This document shows positions 37,713 to 47,278 of a stretch of DNA of 64,000 nt, one piece after another (the first letter of the stretch is position 1; each line of letters opens with the position of its first letter). Source of the DNA: DATKEJ01 sp963768715 (lineage in GTDB: Bacteria; Bacteroidota; Rhodothermia; Rhodothermales; DATKEJ01). The stretch lies in assembly GCA_963768715.1 (NCBI GenBank), contig CAVYJC010000004.1:248001-312000 (forward strand), written 5' to 3'. The translations under genes and the position numbers were made by a program. A model generated the notes under the pieces. The model ran no database searches. It was not told the DNA's origin and saw only the letters and a program-made list of their open reading frames with translations.

Positions 37713-38204
37713 TCAACGCGCGGGACGATTCGGGCAATCGACTCGTTCACAGGATCCATACACGTGCAGGGAGTGTGACTGAATGTTGAACCGGAAGATT
37801 TCGCCGACCATTTCCTGGATTCCCTGAATCCTCGGATCGCAGAACTCGAACACCTCGCCGCAGTCGGTACAGATCAGATGATCGTGCTGCCTGTAGCTGA
37901 ACGCGGGCTCGTATTTCGCCTGATTCTGGCCGAACTGATGTCGTATGACCAGATCCGATTCCTGGAGCAGGTCGAGCGTGTTGTAGACGGTCGCCCTGCT
38001 CACGCGCTCTCCCTTGATCTTGAGGCGCACGTGCAGCTCATCGGCATCGAAATGGCCGCTTCCGGAATACACTTCTTCGAGGACGGCGAAGCGTTCCGGG
38101 GTCTGGCGCAGGCTATTTTCCTTCAGGAAGCGCTGGAAGCGTTCCTTTGCTTCATTCGTCCTGCGCGTAACGACTGCAGTAGCAGACTCTTTCAGCTCTG
38201 GCAT
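37713..38204 (-). CDS. Fur family transcriptional regulator
   Basis: A 163-residue metal-dependent repressor. DNA-binding part: LRQTPERFAVLEEVYSGSGH, VSRATVYNTLDLLQESDLV. Metal part: YRQHDHLICTDCGEVFEF with the HxH and CxxC ligands, and CERVDC near the end as the second structural-zinc pair. The presence of both CxxC-type pairs is typical of Fur/PerR; which metal or peroxide it senses is not decidable. Placed between tmk and a small exported protein. Confidence 0.9.
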   Translation of the reverse strand: MPELKESATAVVTRRTNEAKERFQRFLKENSLRQTPERFAVLEEVYSGSGHFDADELHVRLKIKGERVSRATVYNTLDLLQESDLVIRHQFGQNQAKYEPAFSYRQHDHLICTDCGEVFEFCDPRIQGIQEMVGEIFRFNIQSHSLHVYGSCERVDCPNRPAR

Positions 38205-38272
38205 GGGGCGTGATGCGTTCTGTCTGAGTCTAACCTTTCGGCCGAAACGTCGGTTCCGTCCCTCGGAGCCGG

Positions 38273-38887
38273 TCAGTCGATGCCGAGTACGGTGCGCATA
38301 TCAGACCAGATAGCCTTCTGCACATCATCTATGCTTCGCTCGCCGTCAACGCGAACAAATCTCTGCGGTTCGTCGGCCGCGAGTTGGCGGTAGCACTCTG
38401 CCACGCGTCCATAGAAGGCCTCGTCTTCGATTTCCATTCGGTCTCGCGGCATATCGCCCATTCGGCGCTGAGCCGACTGGGGTGAAATGTCGATCCAATA
38501 CGTTCGGTCGGGAACGAGACCACCCGTCACTACGCGATGCAGGGAAATGATCCAGTCGGGATCGGCGATCCCGCGTCCGGCACCCTGATAGGCTGTCGTC
38601 GAGTCGTAGAATCGGTCACAGAGGACGACGCGTCCCGACTCGAGTGCCGGCCTGATCCTTTCGGCCACGAGCTGGGCTCGCGCCGCTGAAAAGAGCAACA
38701 TTTCGGCGACGGGTCCGACCTGTAGATTGGGATCGAGCAGGATGCTTCTCACGCTCTCGGAAATTTCTGTGCCTCCGGGCTCCCGAAACGCGAGAACCTT
38801 ACGCCCTGATGCTCGTAGACGGGCTTCGAGCAGGGATATTTGGGACGATTTTCCGCTCCCGTCGATTCCCTCAAAAGTGAACAGCAT
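38273..38887 (-). CDS. tmk: thymidylate kinase
   Basis: A 204-residue kinase making dTDP from dTMP. P-loop FEGIDGSGKSSQ at residues 4-15, the DR(Y/F) motif CDRFYDSTTAYQGAGRG and the LID-region Arg-containing DMPRDRMEIEDEAFYGRV. The start is the ATG at 38887; upstream in-frame codons carry no homology. First gene of the minus-strand run. Confidence 0.94.
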   Translation of the reverse strand: MLFTFEGIDGSGKSSQISLLEARLRASGRKVLAFREPGGTEISESVRSILLDPNLQVGPVAEMLLFSAARAQLVAERIRPALESGRVVLCDRFYDSTTAYQGAGRGIADPDWIISLHRVVTGGLVPDRTYWIDISPQSAQRRMGDMPRDRMEIEDEAFYGRVAECYRQLAADEPQRFVRVDGERSIDDVQKAIWSDMRTVLGID

Positions 38888-39043
38888 GTAGTTCTCTCTC
38901 GAACCTGGGGGAGGTTCCGAACAACCGTCCACTCGGTTCGGTGGGTTGCATGTTCAATATTTCAACGATATAATTCGTGCGTGCAGGCTCGGAGGCTCCG
39001 GGCGCCCTGACACGCTCAATTTACGAACGATGCTTCGTTACGT

Positions 39044-40462
39044 ATGAGCATGTTCGATTTCGAGTTCGAAGATCAAGACGATTCAATCGAGAGGCTCCGA
39101 TTGGACGGTGTCGTCGAGGCCTACGAAAAAAGCCGCTCCGACGATTCGTCCACCTATTTTGATTCGGAGACGCTGGAGGATATCGCTACCTACTATTTCG
39201 AGACGGAATCCTTCGAAGATGCCCTCGAAGTCATCGATCGCCTCCTCGCGCTGCAACCTTTCTCGTCGGATGTCTGGCTCAAGCGCGGCGTCCTCCTCAA
39301 CACGCTCGAGCGACACGAAGATGCCATCGATGCGTACGAACGCGCATTGGCGCTCAATCCCATGGACGCCGAGGCGAACCTGAACCTGGGGATCACTCTC
39401 GACTACCTGAATGAATCGGATCGCGCCCTCGAAGCATTCGAAACGGCCGGTCAACTCGATCCAACCAGCGAAGAGGTCCTTTTCCAGCGCGGAGTGACCC
39501 TGTCGAAGCTGGGTCGGTATGCGGAGTCGGCAGAAGCGTTGACTACGTGTACCGAGATCAATCCCGAACATCCGGATGCCTGGTACGAGCTGGCCTACTG
39601 CTTCGATATGCTCGGCCGGTTCGAGCGCAGCCTCGACTGCTATGACCGCCAGATCGACACAGATCCATTCTCTGCTAACGCCTGGTACAATCGCGGCATC
39701 GTTCTCAATCGTCTCGAGAGGTACGATGATGCGGTCTCTTCGTACGAAATGGCCCTGGCGCTGCAGGACGACTTTGCCTCGGCCTGGTTCAATCGCGGAA
39801 ACGCGCTGGCTGCACTCGGACGATTTGAGGAGGCGGTGGCGTCCTACAATTCGGTGCTCGATCTAGAGCCGGAGGACGCGGTTACCCTATGCTCGATTGG
39901 ATCGGCATACGATGAGATGAATCAGAACGAGGAGGCCACTCGATCCTTTGAGGCGGCTCTCAAGATCAACGAGCACTACGTTGAAGCCTGGTACGGACTC
40001 GGCTGCTGTATGGAGACCAGTGGCGACCACCGCGAAGCAATCCGCTGTTTCACGGAAGCCGTTCGCCTGCGCAGCGACGATGCCGATCTCTGGTACGCCA
40101 AGGCCGATTGCGAGTACAACGCGCACATGCTCGATGCAGCGCTCGACTCGTATCGAAAAGTCATTGCGCTCGACCCGAAGAGTCACGACGCGTGGCTCGA
40201 TCTGGGAGACACGCTCTTCGAAGCGCTCCGGTTCGACGAAGCGCTGCGCGCCTACAACCGCGCACTCGCACTTCGAGCCGACGCCGAAACGTATTTCGGA
40301 TTCGGTCGCGTCCTGCTTGCCCTCGGACGATATCGCGAAGGATTCAATGCCTTCAAAACCTCGTTCCATCTCGATCCGGAAAAGCGGGCCGACTTCCAGA
40401 GCACTTATCCGGACCTCTGTCGCGATGCGCAAGTCAAGCGTATGCTGAGCCTGCCCCGCTGA
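39044..40462 (+). CDS. tetratricopeptide repeat protein
   Basis: A 472-residue acidic protein made almost entirely of TPR units from about residue 40 to 450: ten to eleven 34-residue repeats of the type AWYNRGIVLNRLERYDDAVS, AWFNRGNALAALGRFEEAVA, AWYGLGCCMETSGDHREAIR. There is no signal peptide and no catalytic domain, so it is probably a cytoplasmic scaffold. Divergent from tmk and 28 bases before aroE. Confidence 0.9.
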   Translation: MSMFDFEFEDQDDSIERLRLDGVVEAYEKSRSDDSSTYFDSETLEDIATYYFETESFEDALEVIDRLLALQPFSSDVWLKRGVLLNTLERHEDAIDAYERALALNPMDAEANLNLGITLDYLNESDRALEAFETAGQLDPTSEEVLFQRGVTLSKLGRYAESAEALTTCTEINPEHPDAWYELAYCFDMLGRFERSLDCYDRQIDTDPFSANAWYNRGIVLNRLERYDDAVSSYEMALALQDDFASAWFNRGNALAALGRFEEAVASYNSVLDLEPEDAVTLCSIGSAYDEMNQNEEATRSFEAALKINEHYVEAWYGLGCCMETSGDHREAIRCFTEAVRLRSDDADLWYAKADCEYNAHMLDAALDSYRKVIALDPKSHDAWLDLGDTLFEALRFDEALRAYNRALALRADAETYFGFGRVLLALGRYREGFNAFKTSFHLDPEKRADFQSTYPDLCRDAQVKRMLSLPR

Positions 40463-40489
40463 AAACCGCCGCGCTCGGCTTCAACGCTC

Positions 40490-41365
40490 ATGTCTGCGAA
40501 GGATAAACGTCCCATCGTGCTCCTCGGCTATCCCCTCGAGCATTCCCTTTCACCCCTGATTCACAACACGGCGTTCGAGTCGCAGCACCTGGATCTCGAG
40601 TACCACCTGTACCCTGTCCATCCCGCGAATTTGGGGAAGGCGCTCCGCTCGCTCGTCTCCCAGGGGCTCGTCGGTGCAAACGTGACCGTCCCGCACAAAG
40701 AATCTGTGGTTCACCTTCTCGACGAAACCTCCGACGTCGTCCAGACGATCGGGGCAGCCAACACGATTTCGTGCCGGCCGGCAGGGGACAGGGTCAAACT
40801 CGTCGGCGACAACAGTGACGTGGGCGGTTTCGTCGCGCCGATCTGGCAGATGCTTCCCGAGTTGACGGATCGTCAGGTACTCATCTTCGGATCCGGTGGG
40901 GCGGCGCGGGCGGTTGGCTTCGCCGTCACCAAATACGCGCGCCCCAAACGAATCGTCATCACAGCACGCACCTCGGAGACGGGAATGCGCCTCGCCAACT
41001 TGCTCCTGGGCCAGCATCCACGCTGCACGGTCGATTTTGTACGACTCGATCGCGCCGGACCCGAGATCCGCCGGAGCACGTTGCTGATCAACACCACACC
41101 GCTCGGCATGAAGTCTAACGCAGAAGAGTCAATCTGGACGGAGGAGCGTGATTTCCATTCCGAGCAGATCGTTTACGACCTCGTTTACTGGCCCCTCGAA
41201 ACCCGCCTGGTGAGAATGGCACGCCAGCGCGGCGCGCGTACACAGGGAGGCTTAGAAATGCTGATCTCGCAGGCGGCTCTTTCGTATGCAATCTGGACGG
41301 GACGAAAAATGCCCATTGATCTGGTACGCGAACGACTGCACAAACATTTCGAAACCGCTCGCTGA
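40490..41365 (+). CDS. aroE: shikimate dehydrogenase
   Basis: A 291-residue NADP enzyme of the aromatic amino-acid pathway. LLGYPLEHSLSPLIHNTAF with the shikimate-binding S-x-S, VGANVTVPHKESVV with the catalytic Lys, the dinucleotide loop VLIFGSGGAARAVGFAV, LLINTTPLGM, VYDLVYWPLETRL and GGLEMLISQAALSYAIWTG are all in order. Follows the TPR gene closely and may be co-transcribed with it and recJ (128-base gap). Confidence 0.95.
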   Translation: MSAKDKRPIVLLGYPLEHSLSPLIHNTAFESQHLDLEYHLYPVHPANLGKALRSLVSQGLVGANVTVPHKESVVHLLDETSDVVQTIGAANTISCRPAGDRVKLVGDNSDVGGFVAPIWQMLPELTDRQVLIFGSGGAARAVGFAVTKYARPKRIVITARTSETGMRLANLLLGQHPRCTVDFVRLDRAGPEIRRSTLLINTTPLGMKSNAEESIWTEERDFHSEQIVYDLVYWPLETRLVRMARQRGARTQGGLEMLISQAALSYAIWTGRKMPIDLVRERLHKHFETAR

Positions 41366-41493
41366 TGTTCTCCCGTCGGTACGCTGTCTGATCCCGACGA
41401 ATCGCCTCGAAATGATTACCTTCGGGTTATGGAAAGCACCACTCAGGTGTCTTAATCATTGATCCACCCCACCGAAGAGCCGAAGGAGGCCCG

Positions 41494-43254
41494 ATGGAGA
41501 ACAGATGGGTTCTGCGTCCCCAGCCGGATGAGCAGGTCGTCGCAAGTCTGCGTTCGGCACTGAACGACCTGCCTGAACCACTGGCGCGCGTGCTGGCCCT
41601 TCGCGGCATCGATTCCTACAATCAAGCCAAGCTGTTCTTCCGGCCCGAGCTTTCCCACGTGCACGACCCGTTCCTCATGAAGGATATGGATCGAGCCGTT
41701 GACCGCGTCGTCAAGGCCATTGAGTCGTCCGAACGCGTACTCGTGTACGGCGACTACGACGTTGACGGCGCAACCGCGACGGCCGTCATGGTTTCTTTCC
41801 TGCGCGCGTGCGGCCTCGATCCGGTCTATTTCATTCCGCATCGAATCCGGGACGGCTACGGACTGCAGCAGATCGGCATCGACTACGCCGCGAACGCACA
41901 CGCCACGCTGATCATCGCGTTGGACTGCGGGATTACCGCGTGCGACGAGGCTGATTATGCCAAAGAGCGTGGACTCGACCTCATCATCTGTGACCACCAT
42001 ACCGCCGAAGATAGGATACCCGACGCGGTAGCCGTGCTGAATCCAAAGCGGCCTGATTGCACCTATCCTTTCAAGGGTCTCTCAGGATGCGGGGTCGGCT
42101 TCAAGCTCATTCAGGGCGTGCTTTCGCGGATGGGGCGCGACCAGGAAGAGGCAATCGATTACCTCGATCTCGTGGCACTCTCCATTGCGAGCGACATCGT
42201 TCCCATCGTCGGAGAGAATCGTGTGATGATGCGCGTCGGACTCAATCAGATTCGGTCGAAGCCACGTCTTGGATTGCGGATGCTGGCGGTGGAGTCGGGA
42301 ATGGATCTGTCAGCTTGCGACACGGGCAAGATCGTTTTCGGAATCGGACCTCGAATAAATGCCGCGGGTCGTCTGTCGGATGCGCGGCATGCCGTCGAAC
42401 TGCTGCTCACCAGTGATGAGGCCTCTGCGCAACAACTGGCGTCTGAACTGAACGAGATCAACCTGGAACGTCGCCAGATTGATACCGAAACGCTGGAGCG
42501 GGCACTTGAGATCGCGAGGAACCATCCGGAGGAGGCCGGCACGAACGCCCTCGTCATCCACGACCCCTCGTGGCACGTGGGCGTCATCGGCATCGTCGCC
42601 AGCCGACTCGTCGAGCATTTCTACCGGCCGGTGGTGATGCTTGCTTCGGTGGACGGGGAAGCCAAGGGCTCGGCGCGATCGATCAAGGGTTTCAATATTT
42701 ACGATGCCCTGAAGGATTCAGCCGAACTGATGACGCGATTCGGTGGCCATGAGTACGCGGCGGGGCTCACGCTCCCGGAAGAGAACATTCCGCTACTTCG
42801 ACAGCGGCTCGAGGTCTATGCAACCGAACACCTTACCGAGGACATCCTCAGCCCGGAAATCGAAATCGACTCGACGCTGCACCTTTCCGATCTGACCGAC
42901 AGGTTCTGGGCTGTCCTTAAACAATTTGGTCCATTTGGGCCCGAAAACCGACGCCCCGTTTTCTACGGAAACGACCTGATCGTCGTCGGATATCCGTCGG
43001 TCGTCGGCAGCGGCCACCTTAAGTTTCGCGTCAAGCAGGCCAACCGATCTCCTGGGCCAATGCTTGACGTCATCGGATTCAACATGCACGAGCATCTCCC
43101 AACCGTGAGATCCAATTCATCGCAGTCTGACCGTCTCGAGATGGTTTTCACCGTTGACGAGAACACGTGGAACAATCGGCGTTCGCTGCAGCTGAGGCTC
43201 AAAGATGTCCGCCGTCAGAACGGGCAGCCGAACATCTCTCCGTCTCAGTCCTGA
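41494..43254 (+). CDS. recJ: single-stranded-DNA-specific exonuclease RecJ
   Basis: A 586-residue DHH-family 5'-3' exonuclease for recombination and mismatch repair. N-terminal metal motifs VLVYGDYDVDGATATAVMV, LIIALDCGIT and LDLIICDHH; a DHHA1 region with GSARSIKGFNIYDALKDSA and FGGHEYAAGLTL; a C-terminal OB-fold with FGPFGPENRRPVF. Length and order are normal. Its stop overlaps the GH3 gene stop by about 10 bases. Confidence 0.94.
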   Translation: MENRWVLRPQPDEQVVASLRSALNDLPEPLARVLALRGIDSYNQAKLFFRPELSHVHDPFLMKDMDRAVDRVVKAIESSERVLVYGDYDVDGATATAVMVSFLRACGLDPVYFIPHRIRDGYGLQQIGIDYAANAHATLIIALDCGITACDEADYAKERGLDLIICDHHTAEDRIPDAVAVLNPKRPDCTYPFKGLSGCGVGFKLIQGVLSRMGRDQEEAIDYLDLVALSIASDIVPIVGENRVMMRVGLNQIRSKPRLGLRMLAVESGMDLSACDTGKIVFGIGPRINAAGRLSDARHAVELLLTSDEASAQQLASELNEINLERRQIDTETLERALEIARNHPEEAGTNALVIHDPSWHVGVIGIVASRLVEHFYRPVVMLASVDGEAKGSARSIKGFNIYDALKDSAELMTRFGGHEYAAGLTLPEENIPLLRQRLEVYATEHLTEDILSPEIEIDSTLHLSDLTDRFWAVLKQFGPFGPENRRPVFYGNDLIVVGYPSVVGSGHLKFRVKQANRSPGPMLDVIGFNMHEHLPTVRSNSSQSDRLEMVFTVDENTWNNRRSLQLRLKDVRRQNGQPNISPSQS

Positions 43255-44780
43255 GCGGCGAGGATCGCATCGGCCGTATCCCGCTCCTCTTCCATCAAGG
43301 GCACCTTCGTCTGCACGCTCACGCGTTTGCCCGCAGCTTCCATCCATCGAAAGAAAGCGCCGGGTTTCAGCGCCGTGACCACAGGGAACGCAAAAGCCCG
43401 GCCCTCGCGGCGATCCTGGTAATGATGGCCGGCACCGGCCAAATGTTCATCGATGAATCTCGCAAAAGCGGAGCGGTCCGTTGGCGGGGTTTCGAACTCT
43501 ATCAGCCACTCATGGGCGGGGGATCCGTCGGGTGTCGCCACTGTGTGGGTGATGTGGACATGCGTTGCCCGTGATCCGGTTGCAGCACACGCATATTCGA
43601 GGGCTGCGCGTGCCTCGTCACCGAACACGGCCTCGCCGTACTTGTCCAACATGTCGACGGTTCGCCCGGTTACGACGATGCGATGGGGCGAAACCGAAGT
43701 GAAGCGCACCACATCACCGACAGCGTATGACCAGAATCCGCTATTCGACGTCAGGTGAACGGCGTATCGAGGTCCGACCGAGACGTCGCCTATAGTCAAA
43801 CGAGGCGCGTCCGACAGACCCTCAGCTTCGAAGGGCACGAATTCCATGAATACCCCATTGTCGAGATGGAGCAGCATGGCGGGATCGGACAGATCATCCT
43901 GAAACGAAATAAAACCCTCGGAAGCGCCGTATGTCTCCAGCAAGTCGACGTCGTCGCGTCCGATGTAGTCTGCCAGCAGCTGACGATACCCCGACAGGGA
44001 CACGCCGCCTGTGATGATCAGGCCGAGATTTGGCCAGATCTCGCCGATCGAGCGACTCCGGCCCGTCATCATCCGATCACGTTCGACCACAAGACGGAAA
44101 AGAACCTGACACCACGAAGGCGCGATCACGATGATCCGGATATCCTGACCGAGCGTATGGTCTGCGATCGCCGCCATCTTGTCTTCCCAATGCGTGATAA
44201 ATCCCAACTCATTCCCGATCGCCCGCCAGGGCCGAAGGAGGCCGCTTTGGGTCTCGGCGAGCACTGCACTGATCTGCCCTACGCGGGTGCCGAGAACCGG
44301 ATTATCGTCCTCTATCCATCCCGGCAGGGCCAGCACCTTGCCGCGCAGCAGGTCGAATCGGCCCGTTCGAGAGAGGTGGTTCAGCATCAAGGCCAGTGAA
44401 AATTGGCGGTTCGAGCGCATCATTTGAGGACTTACCGGAATGATGCGGCCCGACGACGTCGTGCCGCTCGATGCGGCGAAATATCGAATGCTTCCGGGCC
44501 AGAGAATGTCTGTGGCCCCCCTGCGCACTCTGGCAACGGCTTCGCGCATCTCCTCGTAGGTGTGAATCGGGACCTTTTCGTGGTAGGCGCCCAGCAGGTC
44601 GGAGGCGCGGAGAATACCCTCGTAATCATAACGACGACCCCATTCCGTTCGGCGTGCCGCTGTGAGCAGGCGACGAAGAACCAGCAACTGCGCGGCTTCG
44701 GGATCACGAAGGAACTTTTGAACCCTTGAGAGTGGTCCAAACGGTACCTTCCCGATCAACCGTGCCGAGAGGCTTGTCAT
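43245..44780 (-). CDS. GH3 auxin-responsive promoter family protein
   Basis: A 511-residue acyl-adenylate-forming enzyme of the GH3 superfamily. YFAASSGTTSSGRIIPVS is the ATP/AMP motif (SSGTTxGxxK/R), LLETYGASEGFISFQDD the second motif, and VVTGRTVDMLDKYGEAV a late hinge. Plant GH3 enzymes join amino acids to acyl substrates; bacterial forms are common in Bacteroidota but their substrate is unknown. Divergent from folP with a 59-base gap. Confidence 0.88.
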   Translation of the reverse strand: MTSLSARLIGKVPFGPLSRVQKFLRDPEAAQLLVLRRLLTAARRTEWGRRYDYEGILRASDLLGAYHEKVPIHTYEEMREAVARVRRGATDILWPGSIRYFAASSGTTSSGRIIPVSPQMMRSNRQFSLALMLNHLSRTGRFDLLRGKVLALPGWIEDDNPVLGTRVGQISAVLAETQSGLLRPWRAIGNELGFITHWEDKMAAIADHTLGQDIRIIVIAPSWCQVLFRLVVERDRMMTGRSRSIGEIWPNLGLIITGGVSLSGYRQLLADYIGRDDVDLLETYGASEGFISFQDDLSDPAMLLHLDNGVFMEFVPFEAEGLSDAPRLTIGDVSVGPRYAVHLTSNSGFWSYAVGDVVRFTSVSPHRIVVTGRTVDMLDKYGEAVFGDEARAALEYACAATGSRATHVHITHTVATPDGSPAHEWLIEFETPPTDRSAFARFIDEHLAGAGHHYQDRREGRAFAFPVVTALKPGAFFRWMEAAGKRVSVQTKVPLMEEERDTADAILAAQD

Positions 44781-44839
44781 GGGGCTTGTACGTATTTTGG
44801 CGCCGAGCCGACGACGAGAAACGGGGTAGTATACCCTTC

Positions 44840-45769
44840 ATGAATGGATCGCGACAAACAGACCATTTCCTTATCCATTGCGGCCACCGCATGCTCGACT
44901 GTCGTCCTGGTGCAAGGACCCTCGTTATGGGGATCCTTAATGTCACTCCAGACAGTTTTGCGGATGGCGGGCGGTACCTTGCCGTTGACGATGCACTCCG
45001 ACGGGTCGATGAAATGGTGACGGAAGGCGCTGACATCATCGACGTCGGCGGGGAATCGACGCGTCCACGAGGTCGAACCTATGGAGCGGGTGCAACACCG
45101 GTTGAAATCGACGAGGAAATCCGTCGCGTGATCCCTGTGATCCGCGGTGCAGCCGCTCGACATCCCGGCGTCGCGATCTCCATCGATACCTACAAATCCC
45201 AAGTCGCAGAAGCTGCCGTTGAGGCGGGCGCAAGTATGATCAACGACGTCACGGGCTTTCGGTACGATGAGCGAATGGCATCCACGGCTGCCGCCGCCGA
45301 CGTCCCAGTCGTCGTCATGCACAGCGTCGGTCGTCCCGGCGAAATGCCGCACGGATTCGATTACGACGATATCGTGGCCGCAGTTAGCGACTCGCTTCGG
45401 CACTCGATTGGAACCGCCGAACGAGAAGGCGTCCGAGACGTGATCATTGATCCGGGGTTCGGCTTCGGAAAGCGGGTCACAGACAATCTGGCGCTCATTG
45501 CCCGCCTGAGCGAGTTCGCATCGCTTGAGCGCCCCATTCTCATTGGAATCTCTCGAAAGAGCAGCATTGGCGTGGTCTTGTCCGACGAGCCGGCCGACCC
45601 CGTTCCGGTTTCCGATCGACTTTACGGCTCGCTGGCGGCGACTTCCGTTGCCATCATGAACGGCGCCTCGATCGTCCGCTGTCACGACGTTGCGGCCACG
45701 AGAGATGCCGCGCGAACCGTGAATGCGTTGATGGCTGCTTCGCGGCATGCCGAGGAGGCACTGCCATGA
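44840..45769 (+). CDS. folP: dihydropteroate synthase
   Basis: A 309-residue folate enzyme joining pABA to the pterin pyrophosphate. Motifs: VMGILNVTPDSFADGGRY, DIIDVGGESTRPRG, ISIDTYKSQVAEAAVEAGA, DVTGF, VIIDPGFGFGKRVTDNL and LIGISRKSSIG. ATG at 44840 gives a normal length; a start at 44726 would add a non-homologous stretch overlapping GH3. Its stop overlaps cdaA (ATGA). Confidence 0.95.
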   Translation: MNGSRQTDHFLIHCGHRMLDCRPGARTLVMGILNVTPDSFADGGRYLAVDDALRRVDEMVTEGADIIDVGGESTRPRGRTYGAGATPVEIDEEIRRVIPVIRGAAARHPGVAISIDTYKSQVAEAAVEAGASMINDVTGFRYDERMASTAAAADVPVVVMHSVGRPGEMPHGFDYDDIVAAVSDSLRHSIGTAEREGVRDVIIDPGFGFGKRVTDNLALIARLSEFASLERPILIGISRKSSIGVVLSDEPADPVPVSDRLYGSLAATSVAIMNGASIVRCHDVAATRDAARTVNALMAASRHAEEALP

Positions 45770-46581
45770 CGCTCGCACTGAATCTCTTCTTCGTTCCGAT
45801 CCGGCTCAGTGACGTCATCGAAGTCGCCATCGTTTCGTTCATCCTGTATCACCTCTACCGCATGATGCGGGGCACGATCGGCATGCAGATCCTGCTCGGG
45901 CTCCTTGCCCTGGTGATTCTGGACAACGTCGTTACGGCGATGAACATGCGCGTGCTGCGAGCGCTCTTCAGCACCATCGGGGAGGTGTTCGTGCTCGCCA
46001 TCATCATTCTTTTCCAGCCTGAAATCAGGAGGGCGCTGTCACTCGTTTTCGGTCACGTGCCGTTGATGCGCCGCCTGCTGACTTCGCCGGAGCAGGGGAG
46101 AGCGGCCGATCAGGTAATTAAGGCAGCGGCAGCATTCAGCCGCGACAGGGTCGGCGCACTCATCGTCTTTGAACGCGCGAGTGGACTGCGCGCTTTCATC
46201 GAGACCGGAACGCTACTGGAGTCTCGCGTCAGCCAGGAATTACTCTCGTCCATTTTCCACCCGAAGAGTCCACTGCACGACGGCGCCGTGATCATCCAGT
46301 CGGGGCAGATAGCGGCCGCTCGCTGCATTCTCCCCGTTTCGGAGAGCAAGCGGCTGAGCCCGCATCTTGGGCTGCGCCATCGGGCGGCCGTCGGGATCAG
46401 TGAGCAAACGGATGCGTTCGTGCTTGTTGTATCGGAGGAAAGGGGAAGTATTTCCGTCGCGGAACGCGGCACGCTGACGTCTAATCTTACCGAGGCCGAT
46501 CTTCGGCAGCGTTTGGCCGCGGCCTTTGCTCCCGAATCTGGAGCCAATCCCTCGCTTGCTAGTGCGGATGCTGGACAGTGA
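45766..46581 (+). CDS. cdaA: diadenylate cyclase CdaA
   Basis: A 271-residue membrane enzyme making c-di-AMP from two ATP. About three N-terminal membrane segments (residues ~10-90) lead into a DisA_N domain with SPLHDGAVIIQSGQIAAARC (DGA motif) and LGLRHRAAVGISEQTDA (RHR motif). The four-base overlap with folP is the usual folP-cdaA arrangement of Bacteroidota; the C-terminus overlaps the pcm start by 14 bases. c-di-AMP controls potassium and osmotic balance. Confidence 0.95.
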   Translation: MTLALNLFFVPIRLSDVIEVAIVSFILYHLYRMMRGTIGMQILLGLLALVILDNVVTAMNMRVLRALFSTIGEVFVLAIIILFQPEIRRALSLVFGHVPLMRRLLTSPEQGRAADQVIKAAAAFSRDRVGALIVFERASGLRAFIETGTLLESRVSQELLSSIFHPKSPLHDGAVIIQSGQIAAARCILPVSESKRLSPHLGLRHRAAVGISEQTDAFVLVVSEERGSISVAERGTLTSNLTEADLRQRLAAAFAPESGANPSLASADAGQ

Positions 46582-47272
46582 TCGAACATATCGGAAACGG
46601 GCCCGCCGGCTCGTCGAAATGCTCCGCGACAAGGGGATCGACAACGATTTGGTGTTGCGAGCCATGTCTATCGTACCGCGTCACATCTTTGTCGACCATG
46701 CACTTCGCCGGTTAGCCTACCAGGACGAAGCGTTACCCATCGGCCTGGGTCAGACCATTTCGCAACCGTATACCGTCGCCTTTCAAACGGCCAGTCTGGA
46801 TCCGCAGCCAGGAGACTGTGTCCTCGAAATTGGAACGGGGAGTGGGTATCAGGCGGCCATACTTGCGGAGATGGGCGTGCGTGTCTATTCGATAGAACGG
46901 CATGAGCAACTCCTCCAGCGGGCTCGCGAGCACCTGCGCACATTGGGCTACCGGGTGATAACAAAAATAGGAGACGGCTCGGAAGGTTGGCCTGCATTCG
47001 CTCCTTTCGACGGTATCCTGGCCACGGCGGGCGCCGCCAGAATACCGGCTCCGCTGATCAATCAACTCCGTGCACCGGCTGAAGACATTCGTGGCGGACG
47101 CCTCATCATTCCGGTCGGACAGAGTTCCGATCAAACAATGATCAGGATCAGCCGAACCGGAGAAGACACCGTCGTAGAGGAGCGGCTTGGGCGATTCAGT
47201 TTCGTGCCGTTTGTCGGTGCGGACACCGGTCATGCGCCTGATCCCGACATCATCGGATCAAACGTGCAGTGA
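46568..47272 (+). CDS. pcm: protein-L-isoaspartate O-methyltransferase
   Basis: A 234-residue repair enzyme that methylates isoaspartyl residues. AMSIVPRHIFVDHALRRLAY, the ALPIGLGQTISQPYTVAFQT signature (substrate pocket) and CVLEIGTGSGYQAAILAEMG (SAM motif I) are diagnostic. ATG at 46568 overlaps the cdaA stop by 14 bases, so translation is coupled. Confidence 0.94.
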   Translation: MLDSDRTYRKRARRLVEMLRDKGIDNDLVLRAMSIVPRHIFVDHALRRLAYQDEALPIGLGQTISQPYTVAFQTASLDPQPGDCVLEIGTGSGYQAAILAEMGVRVYSIERHEQLLQRAREHLRTLGYRVITKIGDGSEGWPAFAPFDGILATAGAARIPAPLINQLRAPAEDIRGGRLIIPVGQSSDQTMIRISRTGEDTVVEERLGRFSFVPFVGADTGHAPDPDIIGSNVQ

Positions 47273-47278
47273 ACCAGC

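Noticed and set aside
43167..44399. Plus-strand frames over the GH3 gene
   Set aside because: No motifs, and they mirror a clear enzyme on the other strand.
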